Assembly: GCA_002794735.1 (NCBI GenBank)
Contig: NBAZ01000005.1
Span: 372,001-436,000, forward strand
Length of the DNA: 64,000 nt
DNA from: Pyrrhoderma lamaoense
Lineage: Eukaryota > Basidiomycota > Agaricomycetes > Hymenochaetales > Hymenochaetaceae
Direction: 5' to 3'
Part shown: positions 35,376 to 49,491 of the stretch, piece by piece
Position numbering within the stretch: position 1 is the first letter of the stretch
How the letters are laid out: every line of letters starts with the position of its first letter
Made by a program: the position numbers and the translations under genes
The notes under the pieces: generated by a model
Seen by the model: the letters and a program-made list of their open reading frames with translations, nothing else
The model's database searches: none
What the model was told of the DNA's origin: nothing

Positions 35376-37595
35376 ATGAACTTTTATTTTGAAGCCGCGA
35401 AGGCTCTGGACAGGCTTGATGCAAAGCAAGGCTCGATCAAAGGAGTCATAGGAACTCTTCCTGAAAAAGACAGGAAGCGTACAACAGCACTTATCATTGA
35501 AACCTTGAAGTGTGCGTCTCAGACGACTTTATAACAAACAACAAAGCTTTAGCTGCATCACTCAGATAGATAAGGCTGTATTGTCAGAGATCATACACAC
35601 ATCCGATCTATTGAAACATGAACGTCAAAAGCTCACTTCACCCAATCTTGCTCTATTATTGGTGCATGATCTCTTACTCTCGAAAGGTATACAGGCCGGA
35701 GATGGACCCATAAAGCAAGCGATCCTTCGGCACAAAACCCGGCTTAGCGCTGAGTTGACAAAGTTAAAAATTAGGCGTGGAGTAAAATCAATAGAGGAAC
35801 TCGCACATGCTGGAGACGCAAGAGCAGGTGGGCCCAATGGTAAACTCGTTATTTTTACGGCACTGATGTGTAATTTCTATTCCTCTCTACGGTCTCCCCT
35901 TTCTCAGATCAAATACCTAGATATATTCGAATAAATACACTGCTATGGAAAACCGAACAAGCAAGCGCTTATTTTACCTCAAAGGGATATGAAGAAAGCG
36001 GAGATCTTCTTCCCTTACAGTAAGCGTACCAATCAATTGTTGTACTGCAAGAGCCCGTCTCGATCGAGATTACTTTCAGAAATAATTTCCGTCGGGACGA
36101 ACATATTCCTGATCTTCTACTTTTCCATCCGTCGGTGTCCTTTAATGAAAGTACCCTACTCGCATCTGGGAAGATTATTTTGCAGGACAAGGCCTCTTGC
36201 TTCCCCGCGGTTGTACTGGCACCCCCAGACCATGTTGACGCACATGTTATAGACGCCACCGCGGCCCCGGGAAACAAGACAACACTATTGTGTGCCCTTA
36301 TGAAAGGTAGAGGTAAAGTACGTTACTAGGATAATTCCACTACTTCTTTTCCCTTTTGCTTCAAATACATCTAGTCTAATTACGTCTATGACCCTTCTTC
36401 TCAGCTCTATGCGTTTGAGCGGGATAAGAAGCGATTCAGAACTCTGAAAAAAATGTTGGATAGGGCAAAATGTAGTAATGTTGAGCCAATGAATGCCGAT
36501 TTTCTCGCTGTAGACCCCTCAGACCCAAAGTATGCTTTAGTATCACACATGTGGGCAGGTTCATTTATCTATGGGCTTCTCAATCTGATACACGATGCTT
36601 CTAGTCTATTGGATCCTTCCTGTAGTGGTTCGGGCATTGTCAACAGACTTGACCACCTGCTTGACATCGGTAAACTCAATGATGCCTGATAGATCAATGT
36701 CTATAATTAACTATACCGAACCCTTCTCCTTCAGACGAAGAAAGCAATGAATACGAGAAAGAAGAGGAAGACCGTCTTCAAAGACTTTCCGCCTTTCAGC
36801 TCACAATAATCAAGCATGCCATGAAGTGTACGTCTGTCCATCTAAGCTCTTTTTTCGTCCTACTTCCCATCATCGGTCACCATCATCATATCACGAGCTT
36901 CATCACTACTTCACCGAGATAACTAAAAACTCACTGAGAACAAATGCCTATGTACTTTCATAGTCCCGGCGATCCAGAAGATCGTCTATTCGACATGTAG
37001 CATCCACGCCATAGAAAACGAGCATGTTGTGAGCCAAGCCCTGGCTTCTCCCGAGGCTCGAGCCGGCGGCTTCATCCTCGCTAGAAAGGATGAGGTTCTA
37101 CCTTCATGGGAACGGCGTGGTATGCCAGAGAAAATGTCTACTGTAAATCCCGAACAAGGTACATATACTATTCTTTCCTTTTGTCTTCTTTCAATCTGTC
37201 CCAAGCATGTACGTGATGTGTCTAATTATATATTCTTCTCTTTAAACCCTTGTTCTTGGGGTCTCGAAACAGATGCAGCATCACTAGTACGTTGTTCTCC
37301 AGGTGAAGACCACACAAACGGATTTTTCGTGTCCTGTTTTATCCGTGGCGGGCGCACAACGATCGAGGGGACCAGATTATCCGGTACTCACAAAGCTACT
37401 CGTGGAACTCGAGAAGTTCCTGAGTCAACGCTGAATAAAGTCACGCTGATTCCGTCAAAGAAACGTGCAGTCCAGACTGTCGCAGACGATAGCGAAGTGG
37501 AACCGGAGCTACTCGGCGCTAGGGAAGCAGAACTTGGGGAATTATCTGGTGTTAAGGCGGTTCGTAAACGCAAAAAGAAGAAGAAAAACTCTTGA
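35376..37595 (+). CDS. RCM1: rRNA m5C methyltransferase Rcm1/NSUN5
   Basis: NOL1/NOP2/Sun-family SAM-dependent RNA methyltransferase; yeast Rcm1 and human NSUN5 methylate a cytosine in large-subunit rRNA in the nucleolus. Nine exons (35376-35511, 35570-35827, 35908-36019, 36080-36317, 36405-36550, 36605-36669, 36735-36827, 36964-37158, 37273-37595) give 521 residues with every phase intact. Motifs: N-terminal ALDRLDAKQGSIKGVI and SPNLALLLVHDLLLSKGIQ, PRYIRINT, IILQDKASCFPAVVLAPP, SAM-binding VIDATAAPGNKTTLL, YAFERDKKR, the release/catalytic Cys in LLDPSCSGSG and in IVYSTCSIHAIENE. The C-terminus is a basic tail (KAVRKRKKKKKNS), a probable nucleolar signal. No frame defect. Confidence 0.94.
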
Positions 37596-39851
37596 GAAAG
37601 TAAACAATGGATAATATCTCACTGCATGATACATGAACTACCATCTGTGTATGTAAGACTGATCACAATTATAAAAATATAATGAATTATTAATATAATT
37701 TCTTATTTGTCCTATCTACTGAAGGGTCGTATACAAATATGTATATTTATTTGCGATCAAATTTGTATGAGTATCAAAATTAGTGTGCACTTCGACTATC
37801 CGTACTTCTGTGCTTCGCCATAAACAAAGGACCAAAAAGAAAGAAAAAGGTAGTCGACAAGTCAAACTATACTCCGTTGATACACTTTCTTGTGACTATG
37901 AATAACTTAGAACACCCTACTACTCCGCTCACTCACCACTAGACATCGCAGATCATCCACCTCCGAGTACCCTCCATATCAGTTCGTATAGAATCACTAT
38001 CCCAGATCCAGATGATACACCCCTATACTACCCTGGGGTCATGGTGACCTCTCTCTCACAATGTCAACTCAAAGCACATCGTTCGCCCTCGCCATGCCCA
38101 GCCCTAATCGCCTGAGTCTGACAAGATCACTACTATGATCTGAAGCTCGTCTCAAACATCAATGCTCTCGTGACAGGAAGAAAACCCTGTCCTCAGCCTC
38201 AGAATAATTCAGTGCCAGTTACCCGTTATTGTTCCTAGTCTCTCCCCACCCCCCACATACAACAATTTACCCATCTAGCCGGGCCGAGTGGTCAAGCTGG
38301 CATTCCTCAACTCGGAGACCAAATCGTATCCCACAAGGACTCCGAGAAGAAATGTTGGATAAGGGGACGAGGACCACAAGTCCATGGGCACATCACCGCC
38401 CGCCTCGTTACTCAATCCCTGTTCCCATATCCTTCAAGCCACATCTGGATTGAATCTATACCATCGGCGGACCAATATCGAGCGTTACCTTCTCGAAGGA
38501 CCTTTTTACTCAGAGAACCCGAGGCTGAAGTTATCTTCGCATCTTAGTCAACTATATGGTCAAACCAACAACCCTTTCGAAGCCGTGACACACATGTCTT
38601 CTCCCCCATCAACCCCGTTTCTTGAAACACCTCAGAATCCCCTAGTACACAAACATGCCCACAAACAACAAGCGCTTATCTCACTCTCAATCCCACATTC
38701 TCCTCTCCAATTCCCTACCTCTCGGGGCTACTTATTCCCCTACCATATCCCGCCTCGCATCGGTATCTATCAATTTACAACCTTCCATCCAATGATCACT
38801 AAACAAGAGGGACAGACGTAGGGAAGAGGATCCAGCAACCCATCCTTCTGTCTTCCGCCTTCAGGCTTTTCTTTCTACCATCCAGTCACAGCTTAACACG
38901 CATGCCGCACATCATGTTATCTGATCTGATGAATGTATACTATAGTACCATCACTGTTCACTAACTCAGTTGCCTAGAGTTCCTGTCTACAAAGTACAAA
39001 GTACCACCCGCAATCTCAAACCCCTCACCCCAATCTTTAATCTTGAGATTCACTTTAGCTCGCCCGAGTCCCCCTTTTGGTTTTACCGACTCTCTTCCAT
39101 TCAATGATTCATATAATGATCAATACATACATTCAATTAAATTCTTTCAAAAGCCACCCGAGTCATGTACCTGTCTCCCTTTCGTATCCATCTATCCATA
39201 CTTTCATCTACTTAAGTTACCTTCCTTATTCCACCTTTCGCCGATCAACCCGTTCATCTTCTGACGTCCAATCACTTCAATTCCCCTTAATACTTAGCGT
39301 TAGCCGCCACTAACACTAGAACATCAACTTGAAATCCCGTAAAGGCCTCTTCTACGAAAATTTACGTTATTCCTGAATGAACCACGGTAGGGGCCAAGCG
39401 CGAGATATTTAACTTAGAGACGAGTAGAATTAGACATAATCATTCAATTCATGCTGTATTTTTATGAGTACGATACATGGCAGGAGCAAGGAGGCAATGA
39501 AGGAAAGTTAAGTGAATCATGACCAGAAATTCGGATCCAAATGAGGCATACGCTGCTATAGTAAATGTCATATCAGTGACAAAAACATCTGTAACACTGT
39601 GTCCTGCTAATTAGAAAAATCGGAGAAATTAAATAGCGATAACATCGCCAGAACCTACACCGTGAGCATGCATTTTGCGTTTCAATAGTTACAAACTTCA
39701 ATGACTTCGCTGAGATAATAACAAGTTCAACTTGAGAAACAAAAAGATATGGCAAAAAAAAGCTAGGTAGACCAGTGAATAACACATAGAATGATGGTTG
39801 AGAGAATTCAGTGGTGTATCGCAATTCTGGATGGGACGATTAGTATTGTCA
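37596..39851. other. Intergenic region, C/T rich
   Basis: About 2.3 kb between RCM1 (+) and BBP (-), both ending into it. The first 300 bases are AT rich. From about 37,900 to 39,300 the plus strand is rich in C and T with open frames (38229-38453, 38384-38821, 39043-39313) that are Ser/Pro/His rich and show no family or splice signature. A tRNA-like string near 38,278 lacks a B box. Treated as non-coding. Confidence 0.45.
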
Positions 39852-41743
39852 TCACTGAGTTGGTGTTTGGGCTTGGTTGTATTGTTGTTGATAGTATTGT
39901 GCGTATGCTGCAGAATAGTCCTGACCACCATAGCCCTGAGCGTAGTTTGCACCTTGATACCAAGCTTGAGGCTGTCCGCCATACATACCACCATATCCAG
40001 CAGTAGCACTGTATCCCTGCTGTGGGCGATAACCACTCTGCGGGGTCTGGGTAGGGGTCGGTTGCCACATCTCCGGACGACGCCAAGGCGGGATATCAGA
40101 TCCACCTGCGGTAATACTCAGCCCTGAGCTGATTCCTTTGCCAGCACCTGAACTGGCACCACTTTCTCCAAGCTCAGCCATAAGACTTGCATATTCTGAG
40201 TCAAAGTTCCCTTTTGTCAGACTACCTCCCATCCCCTGTGCACCAGCGGGGGCATTAAGATCTGGCTTCACCTGACAGTCCCGGGCCATGTGCCCGGCAC
40301 TACCACATACACGGCAGATGATGTTAGCTGTAAAATTTTTCTGCTCGGGGCAGTCATATTTGCGATGACCCACACCACCGCAATTCTGGCAAATTTGGTT
40401 TTCATCGTCACGAAGGGTTCCGTTGAGCGCGGCTAGTTCGCGAAGCTGGTTACGTTTATGATCATTCTGACCTTCAGGAGTAGAAGCTGCCTGTAAAACC
40501 AATAATTAGCATAAAGAACAAACAGAGGTATATTAAATTCCCATACTGTTTCGATAACCCTATTAATGAGCTTCACGCATGATGCAACTTTTTCTTCAGA
40601 ATCTGCCATAACTAAACAGTGCAAGTCTTCCTCAGCATCATCAGCGAATTGGTCAGGCTTTCCCTTTCCTTCCTTTACACTCCCTTTACCGCGAATACTT
40701 ATTTTTGCACCACTCTCTCTTTCCATCTTCTTCAAACTGTTTCCACGTGGTCCAACAAGTAAACCAAAGAAATTGATCTCAGGAAATTCTTTGACAGGAA
40801 TATACACTTTCTCTGACGGACGTTGCGAGCGTTTTTGTTGATGATATTCGACAGGGGGACGGAAGTTCGGATCGGTTTTAAGGGCCCGATCGACAAGCTT
40901 GATACGTTCATCTTCAAGCTTTTTACGGTAACGAACTTCACGTGTATTAGTACGTCGACCATGAGCATCATAAATGGGTGGAGGGGAAGGGGATCTATTG
41001 TAAGGTTTAACCTCAGATCATAACACCGGAAAAACGAGTCTAAACGGCAAAATACCTTTCTCTTTCAGGAGGAATGAAATCATTCAAGCGAAGTTTACGA
41101 TTAATCTCTTCCAAACGTAAATGAATTGCATAGTTATCAAGCTGAGCTTGAGTAACACCGTTGGCAGAGATGGCAGTAGGAAGGCCAGGCAAATCAGTCT
41201 TTACCGCCTCTCCCCAACGAGAGCGGCGTTTACGAGCAGTGTTTGCATCAGCTACAGGATAGTTAATTATGATAATCCAAAGGATATGAAGTTAGTCAAT
41301 TGGTTAGTTTCTTGTCAGGCAGAGTTTGGAGTATTATAAGTATAAACCAAGGTTAAGTGACTACACTCCCTTTTGTCGCGTGGCATAGCACAAATCAACA
41401 TGCCTAAAGCAAACGGTCTCTTGAATAGGATAGAAATGTTCATACATACCAGAGTTATTAGTTGCAGGGGACTGTTCACGAGACTTTTCCTCAGAGTCGC
41501 TGCGCTGGGGCTGCGGCCGAGGGTAAGCAGAGGGAGAAGGTTGCGCTAGTTGCGGCGGAGCGGATGATTCGACCGGTGCCGGGCCAAACCGTCTTCGGTT
41601 TCCAAGAGGTACTAAAGTTGAAGGATCAGCACACACAAGTTCCGTTTGATTGGCAAGAAAGGAAAGAAGGAACAAAATAAGAAGAGATGTCAAAGCTAAC
41701 CATCATTTGTTCCCGTTATTGCTTTCGTTGCAGGTCTCCACAT
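39852..41743 (-). CDS. BBP: Branchpoint-binding protein BBP/SF1 (Msl5)
   Basis: Splicing factor that recognises the intron branchpoint in early spliceosome assembly. Exons 41743-41701, 41611-41450, 41251-41056, 40994-40547 and 40490-39852 give 495 residues, all in phase. Order: [14 protein letters not shown], a Pro/Ser linker, the U2AF65-ligand-like RKRRSRWGE, the helix [39 protein letters not shown], a maxi-KH domain with [20 protein letters not shown] and [20 protein letters not shown], the QUA2-like [10 protein letters not shown], then two CCHC zinc knuckles [14 protein letters not shown] and [14 protein letters not shown]. The tail is Gly/Tyr/Gln rich, finishing QAQTPTQ. Everything needed for RNA binding is present. 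The name MSL5 is used in yeast. Confidence 0.95.
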
Positions 41744-44700
41744 TTTTTCTTTTTCTCAGGTCTGTGAGCCTAGGTTTTTGCCAAAAAAAATAGAAAAGAT
41801 GTCTATTTTGAAATCAATCGAGGTGAGAAAGGTTTTATCGCCAAGGTGCTAAAGGAGAACGTGAAGCAATCAAAGTACAGTCGCACTGCAGGTGGCAGGT
41901 AGAAAGAAAAGATGACCTTAAGCTTAGGGTCGACGATTGTCCATAGAAGTGCACTCTAAACGGCTATCACCGAGTTTTCGAGCGCCGATTGCCCAAATCG
42001 GGTAATGCTGTATTTCTCATGTCTGATGTCATGAACTTGTCTTCGTAAAGTACAAGTGTAGTTGCTCTTGACACCTTTCACCTATCGATACTAGGCTGCA
42101 AACTCTTGTGATATGGTCGAACCTATCTCTCTGGTAAAACCCGCTTCCAGTCTAGAACCAGCGTACGGGCGTTCCAATACACCTATTGAGATCAATTTCC
42201 GTCCGTTCTTGGTCAATCTAGATCCCTTGAGTACATCTCTATGGCACTCTTAGGACATGTTCTTGGTTTTCAATTCATGCTTTCAACATAGTACCTAAGC
42301 TTACGACCACTCCCTGAACCTCACAACTTTGCTCTCACGTCCTAAATCTCTTCATGTTCTTCGGTTTCGAGCGGAGACCCTTTTGAAACCGCAAAAAAAT
42401 AGAACACTTATCCGCTATCCGGTTCAGTCCTTACACTGCATAGATTCTCTTGGAAATGCATCATTTTAGCCCCAAACTCGGGCTCAATCGCTGCTTCTGG
42501 CTAATGTTGATACTTACTCAGTCCATAGCTATATGAGATCAGAGAGAGCACGCAAACGAGATGCTTTTACTGAGATGCTTCCGTTTCCGGTGATGATAAT
42601 ATTGAGCGCTCGGCTGAAGCTTCCGGAATAAATGTATGCGGGTAAAATAATATGACATGGAGGTACTTCTGTTCACTTAAGCAATGTCGATGGTGATGAG
42701 AGATACTGGAAATAGCAAGCGCCATCTATCTCATCTATCTCTTTTCTCGGTCCAGTAGTCATGCGTTCTCTGATACTGGAATCGCACTTTCCCTTGGGTT
42801 TAATGTATCCACAAAGTAATTATAACGCTGTCGAAAAAGGTCTCACAGCCTTCGGTGATTTGTATTTTGTTTGATCGTCAGAATGTCCGTCATCAGACTC
42901 CGATGCCTTTCTTTTCAGTCTTAATTACTGGATCTAACTAGGCGTCTGAAAATCACCTGTACGCTTCGAAGAAAGAACTTGTCTCTATTGAGCATTACTT
43001 TACTGGCAAAGCGAGAAGGTGCTCATACTCAAGTAGAGTGGGAGAAGAAGTACCATCCGTTTTGGTCCCTCGACGTACACATGGCTTTATCAGCAGTGAA
43101 ATGTGTATCTACATCGAGACGATATGACGTCTTCCTCATCGTTGTCAGTAATCCCCTCGGCTCGACCTCATCTGAATATACTAATATAATAATAAACTTA
43201 AACTGTCGAATATTACTTCCCCGCTATGATCTTTCCCTTTTTCCACTTTTCAATCGTTTACATTGCCCGACTTTAACCCTACTACCCAATCCGAACAAGG
43301 TGGCCCCGCGCGGTTTATCGGCGGTAATAGCTTTCCCTCCCCTCCAATTCCTCTGCCTTCTCCCATCCCCCCTCCTCGCCCGCAGAGACATTCTCCCGGG
43401 ACTCTATTCCTCATTTTATACACACTATAAATTTACGAAATCTTTCACTCGGCAGCACAAATCAGACCTCCGAATTCCGTAGTCGCCCAGCCTCACCAAG
43501 TTTGATTTCTTCCTTGAATTCTTCCTTATACTCCTTCTCGCATACCCCCTCATTGTTTGCCACAATTTAGAATACCCTTTCCTCATCAATCGCAAACTAT
43601 ATCTTGCTTATACCTCCCCGTCCCTTTCATGCAACAGGCCACAGCTTTGCACAAGTACCATATGGATCCTTACCAATCTTTTTACACAAATGCTTCTTTC
43701 ATGCCGCCTACCCCCTGACGTTTTCATCATGTCCTGGTAATAGAACTTGGGTCAGATGAATTGTGTTTGCTTGTTGCTAGGTCCCCAGCTTCTTTCATTT
43801 TCTCCTGTCTTCTTCATTTTTTCTCTTACTTCGTTTGTCCCAACCGACGAACTAAATGACTAACCAATAACCAATAAGTAACCAATTCATTATCAACTAA
43901 ACTGAATTAGACGAAACTCTTCTTTCGCTGACTCAGTCATCAACTAGATTCAGATTCAGACTCAGTTTAACCATACAGCGAATACCTATAATGTAAATAA
44001 ATGAAAGACTAAATGACTAAACGAGCTGATTGAACGGATTACCCTCTCCCCAACTAAACTAGCCGACTTAATACCTCATCAATCCGACTCAATTCAATCG
44101 AGTGTAAATCTAGACCCCTTCCTGTCTGCAGCCACCAAGCCTCTCGTCCCCAAACGAAGCACGAAGATTGACGCCGCCACACCCCCTACCTAGGCCTATC
44201 TCATGTTTTCCCTACTTTCCCTTCCTTTCCTTGTTTTCGTTTCCCTGTATTATAGTCCCGATCTAAGCCCTGAAACACTATCTTGGACCACAGACCTAGA
44301 ATTCCGAACCTGATGGTACTCAGATCGAGAGCCAGGCTCAGAACCCCAGACTTGCTTCAAAACTGTTGCTGTTTCCCACACGCATCGACCCCTTTCACGT
44401 CAAGTCACAAAACATCATTTATGCATGCTGTAATTTATTATGTTATTCTTAGGCTCAAGCACTCAATTTTTTTTACCCTCCAATCAATTAATATATATAT
44501 TTTTATACGTTTGTAGCAGCAATGTGACGCCAAGGTGGGGGTTTATACTGTTAACTGCAGGTATCACATAATTTTAGGTACCGATCCTACATGCAATACA
44601 TTGATACAAGTTGTATACCACTTGTGACTGTAATCAGGGTTATACAACTAGATAACCGAAGACTGAGCCGTAACACTTGACCTACAAGCCCTCTCCTGAA

Positions 44701-47700
44701 TCCTTATATTATTACTACATTTGGTACCTACCAACAGGTCTCCCGGATCTATTTCATATCTGACTAACCAAAGGGGAAGTCCCTTACATGATAATTACAT
44801 GATGCATGTCCCACATCTCTTTCCCATTTACCAAACCCCCATCACTCACTTTCCGTCTTCCGTCTTCCATCCTCCGAGATCCGGCATCCGGCTCCATTCT
44901 TCTTGATACACTTTATCGGTCAATATCTGATACTCGACGCCCACTACTAACACCTGATACAGGACGTTCGATACCTCACACCTAATATTCGATACCTGAT
45001 TTTGTGATACTCGACATCCAACATGCAAACATTCTAACAACCAACATTTCGACTTAACAGCCCGGAACACATCCCATCGGTCCACGATCAGCAAGCTGAC
45101 AGCAACAATCAAGCTCGAACAAACAGGACAAACAAACGGGAACAAACAACACAACGTGAAACTCCAAAAAGATATCCCTTAACTGCGAACAACTTTGAAG
45201 TTATCCGCTATTGCTCTACACACCCACCCCGCCCATCGCCCATCGCTCAATCACTACCCGAGCATCAAAATTAGGACCATCTACCCGTGATTAACAGTTT
45301 AACATACAAATCCATCAGTTGTTTATAATACAACGTTACCCATCTACCAGTACCAAAGATTTGTCCCACCCCGTCTTAACCCCATCAGCCTGGCAATATT
45401 TCTATCGTCGGCTAGGGGTAACCGATGAATTGAATCTTGCTGCGTATACTTACTATTTCGCCTTCTTTTCCCTCCCTACTGGCAGAGCGAGGTAAGACTC
45501 CTCGGCGTCCGGATACCCTGAGTATGACCTGTAAGCAACATACACTTAGCTAGGGGATGCTTGAATAAGCTAGGGTCTCCGAAATGTAGGCTATAACTTT
45601 GTAAGCTGTACTGCTATAGGCCATGAGTTTGTGATTCCAATGATTGGGGTATGCCGTAAGTAAGTAAACAGTATAGTAAACGATGTGATGTCTATCAGTG
45701 GCTATATTGCGCAGTTGTGTAGTAAAAACGTATAAACGTCTACTACTGTCAGCTTTCAATCTTTGAAGAGTTGAATGAGATTGTTATCCTTTAGTACCAG
45801 CAAGCTCTTTGAAGTATACTTGCTATGTACACTGGTGCGGTGGCTACAAGCATATATATGCATTCACAAATCAATCACTATTGACCACTATCTAACAAGG
45901 AAAAAAAATAAGGTTACGGCAATGGTGCCGTTTAATGGACTTCTGTTCGAGTTAAACGAAGTTGAACTTTTAAGCGTTAAGCTTACCACAGTAAACTCGG
46001 ATGGCCAGACCCGCCCGCTAAGCCACGCTATGTCCGCTATAGCCGTTTTTTTTACTACTATAGGCATTGACTATCCAGGCGGACTCTGGAGTCCTTACCT
46101 GAGAAAAAAGATCGCGTAGGTAGGAGCCGTACCCGTGACCGACTTTGTATCCGTACCCGACCCGAGCCAAGCAACCTACTCTGACTCTGGCCTGGCAATC
46201 AATACCAATTGGCAATACGAGATTATGCTACTACTAATACCAATTACCGATACCGATATCACCAAAGTCTACTTTTTTAAAATTGCAATCTCGGTTACAT
46301 TTACTTTCTTTTTTTCAAAAGCCCATTTCCAATCATGATTTACCTAGATGATATTGAGATAATTAAAGGTGAGTTTTAATGCTATGCTAAGTGCTAATGT
46401 ATGAATGAAAATCCCCCCCCCCTCTTCTTCCCCATGATCATGATCAAATAACCAATTTCGATAGGAATATCGTCATAGCTATAATTAATAACATAAACAT
46501 ATATCCAATAAATAGCAGTAATAACAAAAAGGTAAATGACAATGACGATCATCATGACATATCGGGGACACTAATTATTAAAATCGAATTAACGTCGATG
46601 ACGGCTAGTAATGTCTTGTAGGATCAAAGTCTATCAATCTTCCACTGACAGTCTCAGTGCTGTCTATCAGCTATAAACTTCGATTAACATCGATGAAAAA
46701 AGATTCAACGGAATTACTGGCAACTCCAAAAAAAGGTAAAAAAAAATAGCTATCGAACGCCACCTCCCATCGTCTCTAACCTTTTTATCTATTTATCATA
46801 TACACATCAGTCTGGATGATCATGCTTTAAGCCCGTCATCATGATGTCCGTCATGTTAATCACTACTTGTCAAAATGTTTAATACAAATACTCAAAAAAG
46901 AAATCTAGCTAAGTTCAAGATACCCCCCAAAAAAGAGAAAAAAGCAACGATAAACGATGAAAACACACTACACGAGACATACCATACACATACAACTGAA
47001 GGTGGACGCCACCGTATTCGCTCATGACACGGAGAAGAGTTATGACTTAATTAAAGTGGCAGAACTATTTATACAAATATCAAAACAGGGAACATAGCAG
47101 ATACACAGCGTACTTGTATTAAAACACACTCTCGTTGTACTTGTGCGATATATCAAGTACAATAAGTAAGCTACCTAATCTAATTTGGTGTGTCTCATAC
47201 GGTGAAGTAGAGAAGTTTCAATTTCAATTTTAGAATATTTCGAAGTTGAGGGTTGAGTCCGAAAATACAACCAAACAGACCAAAATAAACCGGAAGGGGG
47301 AGTGCCGCGAGTCGAAGTCGAAGGTGGAACACGCGCGTAATAACGGAGAACACGGGATAAGGGCAGACGGATGCAACCCCGGGGGTGGGGGGGTTTCTTA
47401 CTGTTGGTTCCCTAGAGCGCGGATATCAACGACCACTCGATTCCCTTATCGCCAGACCACCAACTACTGATGATTGTTACGATGACCCCCTGGTGTTATT
47501 GATATACCCTGATTCATGATTTGATTGACAAGCAAACTGACAAACCCAGCCACTAACCATGAACGAGCTCACCTAGGCTCAGACCTCAAGCTACGAACAA
47601 TACTTTCAAAGTAGATGATAAATTTACTTTGTTGTAACTCAGACTCGGACAATAGTACGGTACTCAGGAACGTAGAGCCCTCCGCGATACTTGCATGTAT

Positions 47701-49453
47701 GTATGTACTAGCGAGTGTGCTGTGCCCAGTTCTCCACTCAGAACGTCTCAGTGCTCTCCACCCTTCCATCCACCTCCCAGAACCTCTCTGATATCTCCGG
47801 ACCGACTACGCCCGTGATGAAACTGAAGAAACAAGGGGAAGGAGGACCAAAACAAAAGAAGAAATTTGAGGAAGTTTGTTGAGTGTCATTATCACTTATA
47901 AATAGTGTTTGTCTATAGTTTCTGGTATCTGGTGCGATCGTGCATGAGTACTACGGAACGCGAAGTATGGATGGTGGATGGATCGAACCAGAAATCGACT
48001 TGAAGCGCCTCCCCCTCCCCACCACCGCAGATGAAACAGAAATAGAAGCTTTGATGTTAATGAAACGGGAAAACGAGAAAGAAAAGAAAAAAGAAAGAAG
48101 GAAGGAAAAAAAACAAGGTGCCATCACTGAGTAACCCCATCAAATGACATCACAGTAGATCAGTTCTTCAGAGTACAAGTCCAAATAGTAGGAGTATATC
48201 ATACGTTACTTGTATTTGTGCTTTGAGGGCTCGGGTTCGGATATTAAGTTTTGATTAGACCCAGCTGTGTTGGGTTATCACTTGATAAAAACAAAGACCT
48301 GGATTACTTTTAGTACTAACTCCGGACATCAGTAATCAGTTACTAGATATCAAGTATTAAAAATAAAACATAAAAAGACATCAAGCATCGGAAATCAAAC
48401 TTCCAGTACCGAGCAAGTTGGAACTTCCTCCCGAGCCTCAATTTCCAGAATCCCAGCCTCGGTATCGCGGCTTTCGGTCATCAAGAGCTTTTTTAGACTT
48501 CGATAACATTAAATATGATTCGCTCGCAGGACGCAGAACAGTGGACCTTTTGCTGATTCGCTGATTCGCTGACGGAACTTCGGACATCCGGATCTTTGTC
48601 CTTCACTTTCTTCCTTCCTTCCCTTCTTTCTTTTTTTTTCAAGTTAGGTGTAGAGTGAGCTGCTACGAATGATTCGGAATAGCGTCTCTCGGAGTATTGT
48701 ACGATATATATCATTAAAAAATCCACTATCATACTAAGATATTAAGGTACAAAATGAAGTAAATATCGTACGCTGTTCAAACGGTTGATTAGGACATTAC
48801 AACTTGTATAGTACATCTAACTACGCATTCCCCCCGAAGTGGTGAAGCTTACATAACAGCTCAACATCACGACAAGATACCCAGCAAGACAGTCCACAAT
48901 TTATCGGAGCAATTTAGTTAGCAAAACACACAACCGAGGAGTTTCCAATGAAAGTTGATATACCGAAAGGGACATGGAACAGCGTATTAATATGCCATTA
49001 CGGACAGACCGATTCTTTGATATACCGAGGGAGCATATGTGTTTATATTGTACACCGGCCCTTTACGCTAATACACCGAATCCACAGATTCGATATACAA
49101 ATTACCGAGAAACCCCACTCACTTGTTTCCTTGTGATAACCCGAAGGTTTCCGTGTCGAAGATAAGATCGCACACAGGTAGGACAACGGTACATCAACGG
49201 TACACATCAATACGAATTAATTAACGTCAATCTGAACCAGATGTAAATTTACTACACATCTTGCGCAATGTCGCGTTTACCGAGAATGTGATGTAACTTT
49301 GTTTATGAGTGCGTTGCGTTATTATCGGAGTGCTGGTGGTTAAAGATTGCACTGTAACGATATCGGATAAACTTCATAAAAGTATATTGTAACCAAAAAG
49401 GCAAATGACTTGACTAAATAGGGACCCCCCCCCTTATTTTTTTTCTTTTTCCT

Positions 49454-49491
49454 GGCTGTGTAGCTGTGTCGCTGTGTCGCTGTGTCGCTGT
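49454..49491. repeat. (GCTGTGTC)n tandem repeat
   Basis: About four to five copies of an 8-base unit GCTGTGTC/GCTGTGTA in a row. Confidence 0.85.

Noticed and set aside
38278..38345. tRNA-like string GCCGAGTGGTCAAGC
   Set aside because: It resembles a tRNA A box, but no B box, acceptor stem or anticodon arm can be paired around it.
38384..38821. 145-codon open frame between RCM1 and BBP
   Set aside because: Low complexity, no domain, no conserved-looking segments; typical of C/T-rich intergenic DNA here.
45540..46360. Possible eroded transposable element
   Set aside because: The texture differs from its surroundings, but I found no terminal repeats, target duplication or transposase-like text.
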